64,000 nt of DNA from assembly GCF_050433385.1 (NCBI RefSeq), contig NZ_JBNPXI010000001.1, positions 248,001 to 312,000 of the forward strand, in the 5' to 3' direction. Positions 9,000 to 17,247 of the stretch are shown here, piece by piece (positions within the stretch are counted from its first letter, which is position 1; the number at the start of each line of letters is the position of its first letter). The notes under the pieces are model-generated. The model saw only the letters and a program-made list of their open reading frames with translations, was not told the origin of the DNA and ran no database searches. Made by a program: the position numbers and the translations under genes. Source of the stretch: Brassicibacter mesophilus (GTDB lineage: Bacteria; Bacillota; Clostridia; Tissierellales; Proteiniboraceae).

Positions 9000-10463
9000 T
9001 TAAATAATCTCTTTTACTATGCCTTCAATAAAGTTCAATACTACATTAGGAAACAATCCCAAAAATACAACTATACCTGTCAGTGCCATTATTGGTATTA
9101 ACATCTTTAATGGAGCTTCTTGTCTTTCAGTGCTAGTATCTTTATTGCTTTGAAAAAATGCTGTAACTACTATTGGAAGTAAATATGCTGCTGTTAAAAA
9201 TGCACTTAAAAGCAAAATTACAGCTGATAGTAGCTTGTTTGCACTCAATCCTCCCAAAGCTAGGTACCATTTACTAACAAATCCATTCGTTGGTGGTATT
9301 CCTACAAGTGAAATCGAAGCTATTCCGAAGCACCACATTGTAACTGGCATCTGCTTGCCAATACCCTTTATTTCACTTATACTTTTTTTCCCTGTATTAT
9401 AATAAATAGCTCCAGCACAGAAAAATAGAGTTATCTTTATTAGCGCGTGATTAATTAGATGCAGCAATCCTCCAATTAGTGCCTTTTCATTCAACAAAAC
9501 GATTCCTAAAAGTATATATCCTAACTGACTTACTGTAGAATAAGCTAATCTCTTTTTTAGATTTTCCTGGTGAAGTGCCAGTAAAGAACCTAATAATATT
9601 GTTATACCTACCAAAACACTTATATACAAGTTTCCGTTTATATCTTTTATTATATCTGCATTAAAGATATAATAGCTTATCCTTATTAAGGCAAATATAC
9701 CAGATTTCACAACTGCAACCGCGTGAAGCAGTGCGCTAACTGGTGTAGGAGCAACCATAGCAGATGGGAGCCAAGAGTGAAAAGGAACTATTGCTGCTTT
9801 TACTCCAAAACCCAAAAACATTGCCATAAATATTGAAAGAAGAAGCTTGTTATCTGATGAACTTGCACTGTTTAATATCCCATGTGCAGTAAAATCGAGA
9901 TTATTTGTTAAATTAAACAATAAGACCATACCTAGTAGTACTAATGTAGCCCCTCCAAAAGAATAAATAAGATACTTTTTACCTGACTCTAGCGCCTCTT
10001 TACTTCCAGCATGAATAACTAACGGAAAAGTTGCTAGTGTTAATAGTTCATAAAAAATATACAAGGTAAAAAGATTTCCTGAAAAAGCTATTCCAAGTGT
10101 GACTGCTAGAGTTGTCGTAAAAAAAACAAAAAATCTTTTTTCTTTTCCTTCATGTTTCATATATTCCATTGAATAAAACGTTGTAAATATCCATAATGAT
10201 GATGCAAGCACTGCAAATAAAACACCAAGTTTATCGATTTTAAAATATATATCAATAAAAGCATTGAACCTAAACAAATGAACCTCTGTTATTTTTGTGC
10301 TATACAGTATTAATATCATAAGCAAAAAATTAATGATTATTGCAGCTGCTACAAATCCGTTCCTGATTTTCTCTTTCTTAAATTTAATAAACGCCATCAT
10401 AATAGCCATTATAATCGGAAAAAATATAGGAACAAGTATTATTGCTCTATTCAAAAACTTCAC
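9000..10463 (-). CDS. mnhD: Na+/H+ antiporter subunit D-like protein, second large copy
   Basis: A 487-residue membrane protein of the MrpD/NuoM/NuoN family with about 14 helices. The signature loop VPFHSWLPSAMVAPTPVSA and the helix AYSTVSQLGYILLG are present. It sits between two other members of the same family and was probably made by duplication, although the three are clearly diverged. In Mrp complexes such subunits translocate protons in exchange for sodium across the cell membrane. The start ATG follows a modest ribosome site, and 32 bases separate it from the upstream D gene. Confidence 0.88.
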   Translation of the reverse strand: MKFLNRAIILVPIFFPIIMAIMMAFIKFKKEKIRNGFVAAAIIINFLLMILILYSTKITEVHLFRFNAFIDIYFKIDKLGVLFAVLASSLWIFTTFYSMEYMKHEGKEKRFFVFFTTTLAVTLGIAFSGNLFTLYIFYELLTLATFPLVIHAGSKEALESGKKYLIYSFGGATLVLLGMVLLFNLTNNLDFTAHGILNSASSSDNKLLLSIFMAMFLGFGVKAAIVPFHSWLPSAMVAPTPVSALLHAVAVVKSGIFALIRISYYIFNADIIKDINGNLYISVLVGITILLGSLLALHQENLKKRLAYSTVSQLGYILLGIVLLNEKALIGGLLHLINHALIKITLFFCAGAIYYNTGKKSISEIKGIGKQMPVTMWCFGIASISLVGIPPTNGFVSKWYLALGGLSANKLLSAVILLLSAFLTAAYLLPIVVTAFFQSNKDTSTERQEAPLKMLIPIMALTGIVVFLGLFPNVVLNFIEGIVKEII

Positions 10464-10495
10464 ATCCTTTATACACTAATCTAAAAAACCAACTG

Positions 10496-11971
10496 CTAAT
10501 TCACAAATGTCATACTTATCATATTAATCAAATCACTTGATACGATTCCTAATATGAGCATCCCGATAGTTAATATTAGTACGGGTAATAGTTCCTTTAT
10601 CGGTTTTCTTTTTGAACCTGCAAAGTTATTCTTCATATTATCTTCACCAAAATATCCATTTATTACTATTGGGAAATAGTATACAGCATTAAGAAGACTA
10701 CTAATTAGAACTGTAGACAAAAATAAAATTTTTCCACTTTCTATACTAGCTAGTGCAAGGTTCCATTTGCTTATAAATCCTGGAAGTATAGGAATTCCAA
10801 CCATTGATAATGCTCCTATTGTAAATACACCCAATGTAACAGGCATTTCCCTTCCTATTCCTTTTAGCTCATCTACCTTTTTCTTTCCAGTCTGTTCAAT
10901 CATTGCTCCTACTGATAAGAACAGTGTTGTTTTTGTAATCGCATGTCCTATTATATGAAATATAGCAATAGTAATGCCTGCTGTATTTCCAAGACCTATA
11001 CCATAGAATACGTATCCCATTTGTGCAACTGTAGAATAAGCTATAATTCGCTTTATTTCCTTCTGCATAATAGCAAGTACTGAACCAAGAATCATCCCTA
11101 GATTTCCTAGTATAAACACAATATCTAGTATGGGAAATTTGCTTAGCATTTCAAAACCAAACACTCTATATAGAATTTTCATATATAGCAATACGAATGC
11201 TTTTAATACTATTGATGAAAGTAAAGCGCTTGATGTAGATGGTGCACTTGAATGCGCATCAGGCAACCATGTGTGTAATGGAAACATGGCACTTTTAACT
11301 CCTAATCCAACAGTAAATAATGAAATAGCAATAAGAATTGTATTATGATAATCTCCATGAATAGAAAGAAGTTCCTTCCCAATATAAGTCATGTTAAGAT
11401 TCCCAGTTATAGAATATATAAACGCTATCCCCATTAATACTAATCCTGACCCCAAACTACTAAGAATTAAGTATTTGAGAGTTGCTTTAATATTTTCTTT
11501 CTTATCTTTAATCACAATAATGCCACAAGAAGCTAATGTGCTAACTTCAATAAATACAAACGCATTGAACATGTCATTTGTAAATACTATCCCTAATAAT
11601 GCACCTATTAATATATTTATCAATAAATAGTAAAAAGGTATTTTCGACTCATCAATTTCTTTATCAATACTGTATATTGAATACCAAATAATTATGGCTG
11701 ATATTGTCGTAAACAAAATGCTGATTATCGATTCTACGATACCTATTTGAAGCTCAATACCCCAAGGAGCATCCCAATGCCCTACTCTATAAGTGAATCC
11801 TCCAGATTTTACAACATATATGAAAACAATAGTAGACAGCAAACTTGCTATTGTCATTATTGATAAACTTATAATCTTTACTGTTTTTCTCTTTTTTATT
11901 ATTGGCATTGTAAAAGAGCTTATAAAAAGAATTAGTATTATTATAAGTGGAAAATTTTTTATATACGTCAT
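10496..11971 (-). CDS. mnhD: Na+/H+ antiporter subunit D (MrpD/MbhH)
   Basis: A 491-residue membrane protein of the MrpD family; the core loop FPLHTWLPDAHSSAPSTSSA and the helix AYSTVAQMGYVFYG are intact. It starts one base after the stop of the subunit C gene, the normal C-D order of Mrp operons, so this is the best candidate for the true MrpD. The two following large genes are extra copies. Length is normal (about 490-500). It should lie in the cytoplasmic membrane and carry the proton path of the antiporter. Confidence 0.92.
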   Translation of the reverse strand: MTYIKNFPLIIILILFISSFTMPIIKKRKTVKIISLSIMTIASLLSTIVFIYVVKSGGFTYRVGHWDAPWGIELQIGIVESIISILFTTISAIIIWYSIYSIDKEIDESKIPFYYLLINILIGALLGIVFTNDMFNAFVFIEVSTLASCGIIVIKDKKENIKATLKYLILSSLGSGLVLMGIAFIYSITGNLNMTYIGKELLSIHGDYHNTILIAISLFTVGLGVKSAMFPLHTWLPDAHSSAPSTSSALLSSIVLKAFVLLYMKILYRVFGFEMLSKFPILDIVFILGNLGMILGSVLAIMQKEIKRIIAYSTVAQMGYVFYGIGLGNTAGITIAIFHIIGHAITKTTLFLSVGAMIEQTGKKKVDELKGIGREMPVTLGVFTIGALSMVGIPILPGFISKWNLALASIESGKILFLSTVLISSLLNAVYYFPIVINGYFGEDNMKNNFAGSKRKPIKELLPVLILTIGMLILGIVSSDLINMISMTFVN

Positions 11972-11972
11972 A

Positions 11973-12335
11973 TTACTCTCCTCTCATTTTAACGATTTCA
12001 TCAAGTTCTATAGTTCCATACTTTTCATGAAGTTTGATAGTAAGTGCTAAGAGAAATGCTGTCATGCTCACTGCAACTACTATTCCTGTAAGCATTAATG
12101 CAGTGGGAACTGGATTTATATATCCCTCTATTCCTTTGTTAGCACCTACAATAATCGGTGCCTCTCTTCCTCTTATATAACCCTTTGCAATGAAAAACAA
12201 AAATATTGCTGTGTCCATTATATTCATGCCAATAATCTTTTTGATTAAGTTACTATGCATGAGCATGGTTGCAAAGCCCACACCAAATAAAATAATTGCT
12301 CCTGTTTCAATATAATTTGTCATTAATTTTTCCAT
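11973..12335 (-). CDS. mnhC: Na+/H+ antiporter subunit C (MrpC, NuoK-like)
   Basis: A 120-residue protein with three membrane helices of the MrpC/NuoK family. Visible features are FGVGFATMLMHSNLIKKIIG and the ALMLTGIVVAVSMTAFLLAL helix that typifies MnhC. It starts one base after the stop of subunit B and ends one base before subunit D, which is the canonical B-C-D order. It forms part of the membrane core with subunits A and D. Confidence 0.93.
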   Translation of the reverse strand: MEKLMTNYIETGAIILFGVGFATMLMHSNLIKKIIGMNIMDTAIFLFFIAKGYIRGREAPIIVGANKGIEGYINPVPTALMLTGIVVAVSMTAFLLALTIKLHEKYGTIELDEIVKMRGE

Positions 12336-12764
12336 CTATATTTCTCCTTCATAGAACAAGCTGAAAAAAAAGTATATAGTTATTGCTACAATACAACCAA
12401 CAGCTATGTTAAGCGGTAATATGAACCCACCACTAAAAATATTACCTGGATCTCCTAATGGAATATTGAACCCATGCATGTTACCTCCACCTGCTAAAAA
12501 GCTATATCCTTTTAATATTCCATAAATAATTAATGCATAACATATAGTCTTTAATAATGTTGCATATTTCAGTTTATTTTTTGCTTGTTTCTTTCCAAAA
12601 GCTATCCTGTATAATATGAAACTTACGCCAATAATGGTCCCTCCTGCAAAGCCTCCTCCAGGTGACAAATGACCAAAAAATATAACATATATCCCAAAAA
12701 CCTGTATAATAGGTATCATCATCTTACTTATTTCTTTTAAAATTGTGTTGTTCAAGTGAAACAC
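12336..12764 (-). CDS. mnhB: Na+/H+ antiporter subunit B (MrpB/MbhF)
   Basis: A 142-residue protein with four membrane helices and the family pattern FGHLSPGGGFAGGTIIGVSF. Length and pattern match stand-alone MnhB. It is followed without a gap by subunit C. It is a structural membrane subunit of the Mrp complex with no known catalytic residue. Confidence 0.93.
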   Translation of the reverse strand: MFHLNNTILKEISKMMIPIIQVFGIYVIFFGHLSPGGGFAGGTIIGVSFILYRIAFGKKQAKNKLKYATLLKTICYALIIYGILKGYSFLAGGGNMHGFNIPLGDPGNIFSGGFILPLNIAVGCIVAITIYFFFSLFYEGEI

Positions 12765-12771
12765 CTTCTTT

Positions 12772-13053
12772 TTATCCTATTTCATCATGCTTTTTTAAAA
12801 CAAAAGTTACTATAATTGCCGCTGTGAATAACACTGTAGCTTCAACAAAAGTGTCAAATGCTCGATAATCAAGAATTATGCCTGTAACTATATTTAATGC
12901 ACCTGTTTCTTGAACTCCTTTTTCAATGTATCTTTCAGTCACATAGTTATTTGCAGGCACTTCAGCTGCACCGAACTCAGGTAGTTCTATTACACCAATA
13001 AGCAAAATACTTATAATAGTTATAGCAATTACTACTGATAGAACTTTTTTCAT
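12772..13053 (-). CDS. MbhE-like subunit (corresponds to a C-terminal piece of MrpA)
   Basis: A 93-residue protein with two membrane helices. The motif GIILDYRAFDTFVEATVLFTAA is characteristic of the MbhE protein and of the matching domain of MrpA. In Bacillus-type operons this domain is part of the long MrpA; here it is a separate gene overlapping the DUF4040 gene by four bases (ATGA). This split is the Mbh/Thermotoga-like arrangement. Confidence 0.88.
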   Translation of the reverse strand: MKKVLSVVIAITIISILLIGVIELPEFGAAEVPANNYVTERYIEKGVQETGALNIVTGIILDYRAFDTFVEATVLFTAAIIVTFVLKKHDEIG

Positions 13054-13304
13054 TTGCCAGCACCTCTAATTCTCTTAAGTGTTAACACAAATAACAATGT
13101 AGTAATTCCTGCACCAACAGCAGCTTCAGTAATAGCTAAATCCGGAGCATTTAACTGCTGCCATAAAATCGCCATAATTAAGCTATAGACCATGAATACA
13201 ATTATTGCCCCAAATAAGTTTTTTATAGCTGAAACAGCTATGGATGATCCTATCAGAAATAAAATCATGATAATGCTAAAAGTTTTCATAAATTTCCACT
13301 CCAT
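13050..13304 (-). CDS. DUF4040 (MbhD-like) subunit, another separate piece of MrpA
   Basis: An 84-residue protein with three helices; the segment NAPDLAITEAAVGAGITTLLFV is the hallmark of DUF4040/MbhD and of the corresponding part of MrpA. It sits after subunit G and before MbhE, the same order as in archaeal Mbh and Mrp-Mbh operons. It ends in an ATGA overlap with the next gene. Confidence 0.9.
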   Translation of the reverse strand: MEWKFMKTFSIIMILFLIGSSIAVSAIKNLFGAIIVFMVYSLIMAILWQQLNAPDLAITEAAVGAGITTLLFVLTLKRIRGAGK

Positions 13305-13313
13305 TAATTTTTT

Positions 13314-13595
13314 CTACTTTTTATTTTTCTTGTGAATACTATGTGCAATCAAGTGTGTTGCAGTAGGATTAGTTATCCATAAAAACAAAATTATTAACAA
13401 AAGCTTTGCCGCAGAATAACCAAAACCATTATAAACAATTAATGACATTAAGCACAAAACAGCTCCTAATGTATCACATTTAGCTGCACTGTGTGCCCTA
13501 GTAAGCGTATCAGGAAATCTTAATAGTCCTACCGTTCCCACTATGAAAAAGAATAGTCCTCCGGATAACAAAAGAGCCATCAATATAATCCTCAC
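13314..13595 (-). CDS. mnhG: Na+/H+ antiporter subunit G (MrpG)
   Basis: A 93-residue protein with three membrane helices and the MnhG signature VGLLRFPDTLTRAHSAAKCD. It overlaps subunit F by four bases and is followed by the DUF4040 gene after nine bases. Length is normal for MnhG (about 100). Confidence 0.93.
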   Translation of the reverse strand: MRIILMALLLSGGLFFFIVGTVGLLRFPDTLTRAHSAAKCDTLGAVLCLMSLIVYNGFGYSAAKLLLIILFLWITNPTATHLIAHSIHKKNKK

Positions 13596-13864
13596 TCTTT
13601 TTCCCCTCCCGTGTTCAGCATAATATTTGATATGACTATTGATGCAACAAAGCTAATAAGTGCATACACTAGAACTACATCAATAAAATAAGTTTCCTTC
13701 AATATAAAAGATACAATGGAAATGAGTACAATAGTCTTTGTTCCTATTACATTTATTGCGATTAATCTATCCGCAGGAGACGGCCCTTTAATTGCTCTTA
13801 TAAGACATAGCATTATTGTAAAGGCAAGTATTATAATTGATATTACTAGAATCTTTATTTCCAT
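13592..13864 (-). CDS. mnhF: Na+/H+ antiporter subunit F (MrpF)
   Basis: A 90-residue, three-helix membrane protein with the MnhF core IRAIKGPSPADRLIAINVIG. It follows subunit E by three bases and overlaps subunit G by an ATGA. Members are essential small subunits of Mrp antiporters. Confidence 0.92.
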   Translation of the reverse strand: MEIKILVISIIILAFTIMLCLIRAIKGPSPADRLIAINVIGTKTIVLISIVSFILKETYFIDVVLVYALISFVASIVISNIMLNTGGEKE

Positions 13865-13867
13865 AAA

Positions 13868-14344
13868 TTATCCCTCTATCTTTAATAGTATTTTCTCTAA
13901 TTTTGAATTCATAACTGATCTAACATATTCATCTTTTATACAATGAACTGTTATTTTATTTTCATCCAAAGATACTGTTATAGTTCCTGGAGTTAGTGTT
14001 ATTGAGTTTGCAAATATTGTTCTATATTCATCCTTAGATAATTTAGTCTTATACTCAAAAATACGTGGAGAAATGTCCATATCTTTACTCAAAACAATCA
14101 TTGCAACCTGAATGTTTGAAATAACAATCTCCTTCATTAAAACCAACGCATACAAAAAATAATAGTAGATTTTTTTAGCATAACTGCACGCGCCTTTCGT
14201 CACTTGTGTATTATTATCTCCATTTATATAGGAAATCCCTAAGCAAATAACTAGTCCTAATAATAAAGTTTCTAAATTTAATCTCTCAGATAATACAATC
14301 CAAAATACTAATAAGCTTAATATAATTTTATAATTGCCCTTCAT
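13868..14344 (-). CDS. mnhE: Na+/H+ antiporter subunit E (MrpE)
   Basis: A 158-residue protein with two N-terminal helices and a cytoplasmic C-terminal domain containing FANSITLTPGTITVSLDE, the typical MnhE motif. It is the first gene of the ten-gene antiporter operon. A good ribosome site (GGAGG) precedes the ATG, and a sigma-54 promoter lies about 37 bases upstream of the start. Order E-F-G first, then the MrpA pieces, B, C and D, matches the archaeal/Thermotogal layout rather than Bacillus A-B-C-D-E-F-G. Confidence 0.92.
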   Translation of the reverse strand: MKGNYKIILSLLVFWIVLSERLNLETLLLGLVICLGISYINGDNNTQVTKGACSYAKKIYYYFLYALVLMKEIVISNIQVAMIVLSKDMDISPRIFEYKTKLSKDEYRTIFANSITLTPGTITVSLDENKITVHCIKDEYVRSVMNSKLEKILLKIEG

Positions 14345-14380
14345 AACTAACCTCCATATAAAATGTCCTTATTATATCTT

Positions 14381-14396
14381 TGCAATAAGTATGCCA
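14381..14396 (-). promoter_or_regulatory. Sigma-54 (-24/-12) promoter of the Mrp operon
   Basis: The minus strand reads TGGCATACTTATTGCA, with GG and GC exactly ten bases apart and a preceding T. It matches the consensus YTGGCACGnnnnTTGCW at nearly all positions. The predicted transcription start is near 14371, giving a short leader with a GGAGG ribosome site before mnhE. A sigma-54 activator gene lies directly upstream. Confidence 0.85.
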
Positions 14397-14475
14397 ATTT
14401 AATGTTTTTTTTATTTCTTTCCTATATACCTCTATTTTACTTATATTCGCCTTACTCAAAAATTAAACACAATAA

Positions 14476-14507
14476 AAAGGAATTGAATAGAGCAATTCAA
14501 TTCCTTT
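14476..14507 (-). terminator. Terminator of the sigma-54 activator gene
   Basis: A 13-base perfect stem (AAAGGAATTGAAT and complement) with a 6-base loop, followed on the minus strand by a T tract, between the activator gene and the antiporter promoter. Confidence 0.75.
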
Positions 14508-14555
14508 GAAATGTATCATTTTATAACACTTTCGAGTATAAATAATAATTTTTAA

Positions 14556-14581
14556 TGTTTCATTTTGTTACATATGTTTCA
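14556..14581. promoter_or_regulatory. Candidate upstream activator site: three TGTTWCA repeats
   Basis: TGTTTCA, TGTTACA and TGTTTCA start at 14556, 14566 and 14575, about one helical turn apart, just beyond the stop codon of the activator gene. They lie about 160-200 bases upstream of the sigma-54 promoter, the usual distance for enhancer-binding-protein sites. That they are the activator's sites is inference from position and spacing. Confidence 0.5.
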
Positions 14582-14584
14582 TTT

Positions 14585-16576
14585 TTAGACACTTTTTATA
14601 TTATATTTTTCCATTTTTCTATACAATGTACTTCTACCTATCCCAAGAACTTTAGATGCTAATGCTATATTCCCATTTACTCGTAATAAAGTTTTTTCTA
14701 TAGCTGCTTTTTCTATCTCGACTAATGAATATAGTTCATTAAAGCTTATTTCATCACCTGTTTCTTTTATCGCTTTCATATGTTTAGGCAAGTGTTCATA
14801 TCCTAAAATCTCATCATACGTCGCTGTATTGATAATAAGCTGCATAACATTCTGTAGCTCTCTTACATTTCCTGGCCAATCGTATGACATCATCCCCATA
14901 TAAAAACTATCATTCATGCCTTTTACACCTTTATTGCTTGCTGTATTAAACTTGTCAAAAAAGTAATCAGTAAAAATCTTAATATCTTCTTTTCTCTCTC
15001 TAAGAGATGGTGTATGCATAGGCATTACATTTAATCTATAAAATAAATCTCTTCTGAAATTACCTCTTTCAACTTCTATTTCTAAATTCTTGTGTGTTGC
15101 AGCAATTACTCTAACATCAATCGGTATTACATCATGTCCTCCTACTCTAACTATTTCTTTTGTTTCCAAAACTCTTAATAAATTCGCTTGTGTGTCAAGA
15201 GGCATATCTCCTATCTCATCTAAGAATATTGTGCCTCCATTTGCAAGTTCAAATTTACCAGGATGCCCTCCCAGTTTTGCTCCAGTAAATGCTCCTTCAA
15301 CATAACCAAAAAGCTCACTTGCCACTAATTCCCTTGGTATCGCGCCACAATTTAAAAAAACAAATGGCTTTCTTTTTCTTCTGCTATCATTGTGTATTGC
15401 TTGAGCAAACATCTCCTTTCCCGTTCCACTTTCTCCAAGCAAAAGTACTGTTGCATCAGTTTTCGCTGCCATAGATGCTAGTTTTATTGTATCTTTTATT
15501 TTCTTACTATTCCCTAGTATATCTTCAAAAGTAAATTTTGCATCAGCGCCAACGATTTTATTAACTAAGCTATGAACAACTTTAGCTTCTTTAAACGTCA
15601 TAACTATGCCATCTGCCTTGTTAGTTGAAGTATCTTTTATTGGGGTCATATTCACTATACAAGATATTTTTTTACCTCTTTTATTTTTAAAGAAAATCTC
15701 TTCTTCTTCATATTTTTTTTCATCATTTATTAATCTAATAAGATTTACGCTGTTATCTTTGTGTAATATAGTGTTAATATCTTTGCCAGCAATATCACGC
15801 TCTTTAATCCCTAACAATTTACTAGCAAAAAGATTTAACTTTCTAATAACGCCATCGTTGTCTAAAGAAATTATTCCTTCTGAGATAGACTTCATTATAG
15901 CTTGAAAATTATTATTAGCTATTGTAAGTATTTTATTAGTTTCATCTAATTTCATTTCATTTTCTATTGCCTGGGCAGCAGCTACTACCATTCCTAGAGT
16001 ATGAGGATGAACTTTTTTATGCGGTCCAGTCATACTCAAAACTGCTATAATTTCTTTGTTTACTTTTATTGGACATGCAGATGAAGTCCAGCTATGATAC
16101 TTCTTACAATAATGTTCTGATCCAAATACTTGTAGTGGTTCGCAAGCTACAAGCGCTGTTCCTAAAGCATTTGTTCCGATTACTTCTTCCTTAACACAAT
16201 ATCCTTCTTTCATAATAACATTCTCGTTTTGCTCAATTATATTTTTGTCTCCAGCACATACTAAAACATATCCGTCCGCATCAGTCAATCTAACAACAAA
16301 ACTTTCACTTCCTACTATTTTATTTAAACTAATCATGAATGGCTTTGCAATTTTCAGTAATGAATTGTACTTCTTATATCTCTCAATTATCTCATCTTTA
16401 TTTAATTTAATTTGTTTAATTTCAGACAACGGGTCTACATTATTCATTTTACATCTTATCCAAGAGTCAGCTATTACTTCCCTAATGAACTCTTTTTTTA
16501 AAATCCCTGTCGAAACAAATGATTCCCAAGCTTCATTAAATTCTTTATTTTTAATCAATAGCCTTTCATTAGGCAA
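14585..16576 (-). CDS. Sigma-54-dependent transcriptional activator, AcoR type
   Basis: A 663-residue enhancer-binding protein that drives sigma-54 promoters by ATP hydrolysis. The order is: a GAF-type sensor region (about residues 60-200, with SSACPIKVNKEIIAVLSMTG), a PAS domain (about 225-330), then the AAA+ domain. The AAA+ domain has Walker A GESGTGKE near residue 379, the sigma-54 contact loop GAFTGA near residue 427 and Walker B GGTIFLDEIGDM. A Fis-type helix-turn-helix is at the end (ALASKVLGIGRSTLYRKMEK). The start codon appears to be TTG with GGAGGG seven bases before it; the next ATG is far inside. Its neighbour downstream, the antiporter operon, has a -24/-12 promoter, so that is its likely target. 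The signal sensed by GAF/PAS is unknown. Confidence 0.9.
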   Translation of the reverse strand: MPNERLLIKNKEFNEAWESFVSTGILKKEFIREVIADSWIRCKMNNVDPLSEIKQIKLNKDEIIERYKKYNSLLKIAKPFMISLNKIVGSESFVVRLTDADGYVLVCAGDKNIIEQNENVIMKEGYCVKEEVIGTNALGTALVACEPLQVFGSEHYCKKYHSWTSSACPIKVNKEIIAVLSMTGPHKKVHPHTLGMVVAAAQAIENEMKLDETNKILTIANNNFQAIMKSISEGIISLDNDGVIRKLNLFASKLLGIKERDIAGKDINTILHKDNSVNLIRLINDEKKYEEEEIFFKNKRGKKISCIVNMTPIKDTSTNKADGIVMTFKEAKVVHSLVNKIVGADAKFTFEDILGNSKKIKDTIKLASMAAKTDATVLLLGESGTGKEMFAQAIHNDSRRKRKPFVFLNCGAIPRELVASELFGYVEGAFTGAKLGGHPGKFELANGGTIFLDEIGDMPLDTQANLLRVLETKEIVRVGGHDVIPIDVRVIAATHKNLEIEVERGNFRRDLFYRLNVMPMHTPSLRERKEDIKIFTDYFFDKFNTASNKGVKGMNDSFYMGMMSYDWPGNVRELQNVMQLIINTATYDEILGYEHLPKHMKAIKETGDEISFNELYSLVEIEKAAIEKTLLRVNGNIALASKVLGIGRSTLYRKMEKYNIKSV

Positions 16577-16739
16577 AAAAATCCCTCCAATATTTTGCTC
16601 AAACTATTACGATTTCATCTTTATCTATACATTAAATTTTACTACAATTGTATTATGTATGCAATTAACTGGGCATCCTTGAAAGAAATTTTTTAATAAG
16701 TAATTTTTAATATTATTAGTAATTTTTGATAAAAACAGT

Positions 16740-16767
16740 TTCAATCAATTCAATAATTTGTTATAAT
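16740..16767 (+). promoter_or_regulatory. Probable sigma-A promoter of the hyd maturation operon
   Basis: A perfect TATAAT lies at 16762-16767, preceded 17 bases upstream by the weak -35 TTCAA-type sequence. The predicted start near 16774 would place the whole structured leader in the transcript. Confidence 0.5.
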
Positions 16768-16773
16768 ATTAAC

Positions 16774-16920
16774 AAGACATCTGATATACTGGTTGTACTG
16801 GTAAATTGGATATCGGATTCAGCCTAATTACAAGGAGTTTCTGAGTAAAAGGGGGAGATACTATAGATATATTTTTTGTATATCAATACCTTCCGTATTT
16901 TACGGGAGGTATTATTTTTT
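16774..16920 (+). promoter_or_regulatory. Structured leader with terminator upstream of the [FeFe]-hydrogenase maturation genes; possible unclassified riboswitch
   Basis: A 9-base stem pairs 16779-16787 (ATCTGATAT) with 16810-16818 (ATATCGGAT, one G-T pair). It encloses a loop with repeated ACTGGT, then a purine-rich AAAAGGGGGAGATA tract follows. The leader ends in a 13-base terminator stem (16885-16897 with 16901-16913) and ATTTTTT. Only 16 bases separate the terminator from the first start codon, an arrangement typical of attenuation control. I do not recognise the conserved core of any riboswitch class I know. Function is inferred from architecture alone. Confidence 0.45.
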
Positions 16921-16936
16921 CTGAAGGAGGAGTTAT

Positions 16937-17182
16937 ATGGAGAAAAGAATTGGAGTTGTCGGTATAGTTGTAAAAATTATTGAAAATGCTGAAAGTGTAA
17001 ACTCTGTATTACATGATCATTCTAGCATAATCGTAGGAAGAATGGGTATTCCATACAGAGAGAAAAATATTTCAGTAATATCTTTAATAGTCGATGGTAC
17101 CTCTGATGAAATAAGTGCAATGACAGGTAAACTTGGTAAAATTAATGGAGTGAGTGTGAAATCTGCTTTAACAAAAGTATAG
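16937..17182 (+). CDS. TM1266-family iron-only hydrogenase system regulator
   Basis: An 81-residue ACT/NikR-C-like protein (KRIGVVGIVV... near the N-terminus, IVGRMGIPYREKNISVISLI in the middle). The family is regularly found next to hyd maturation genes and is annotated as a putative hydrogenase regulator; its ligand is unknown. A strong ribosome site (GAAGGAGG) follows directly after the leader terminator. hydG begins 65 bases downstream. It may bind a small effector as a dimer, but no DNA-binding domain is visible. Confidence 0.85.
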   Translation: MEKRIGVVGIVVKIIENAESVNSVLHDHSSIIVGRMGIPYREKNISVISLIVDGTSDEISAMTGKLGKINGVSVKSALTKV

Positions 17183-17247
17183 AGAAACAATTAAGTTTAT
17201 TGAAGCTGTAATATGAAATGTTATTAATTTAACAGGGAGGCCGTGTT

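Noticed and set aside
16621..16690. Second sigma-54 promoter between the activator and hyd genes
   Set aside because: TGGGCATCCTTGAAAG has the first half but lacks TTGC at the proper spacing.
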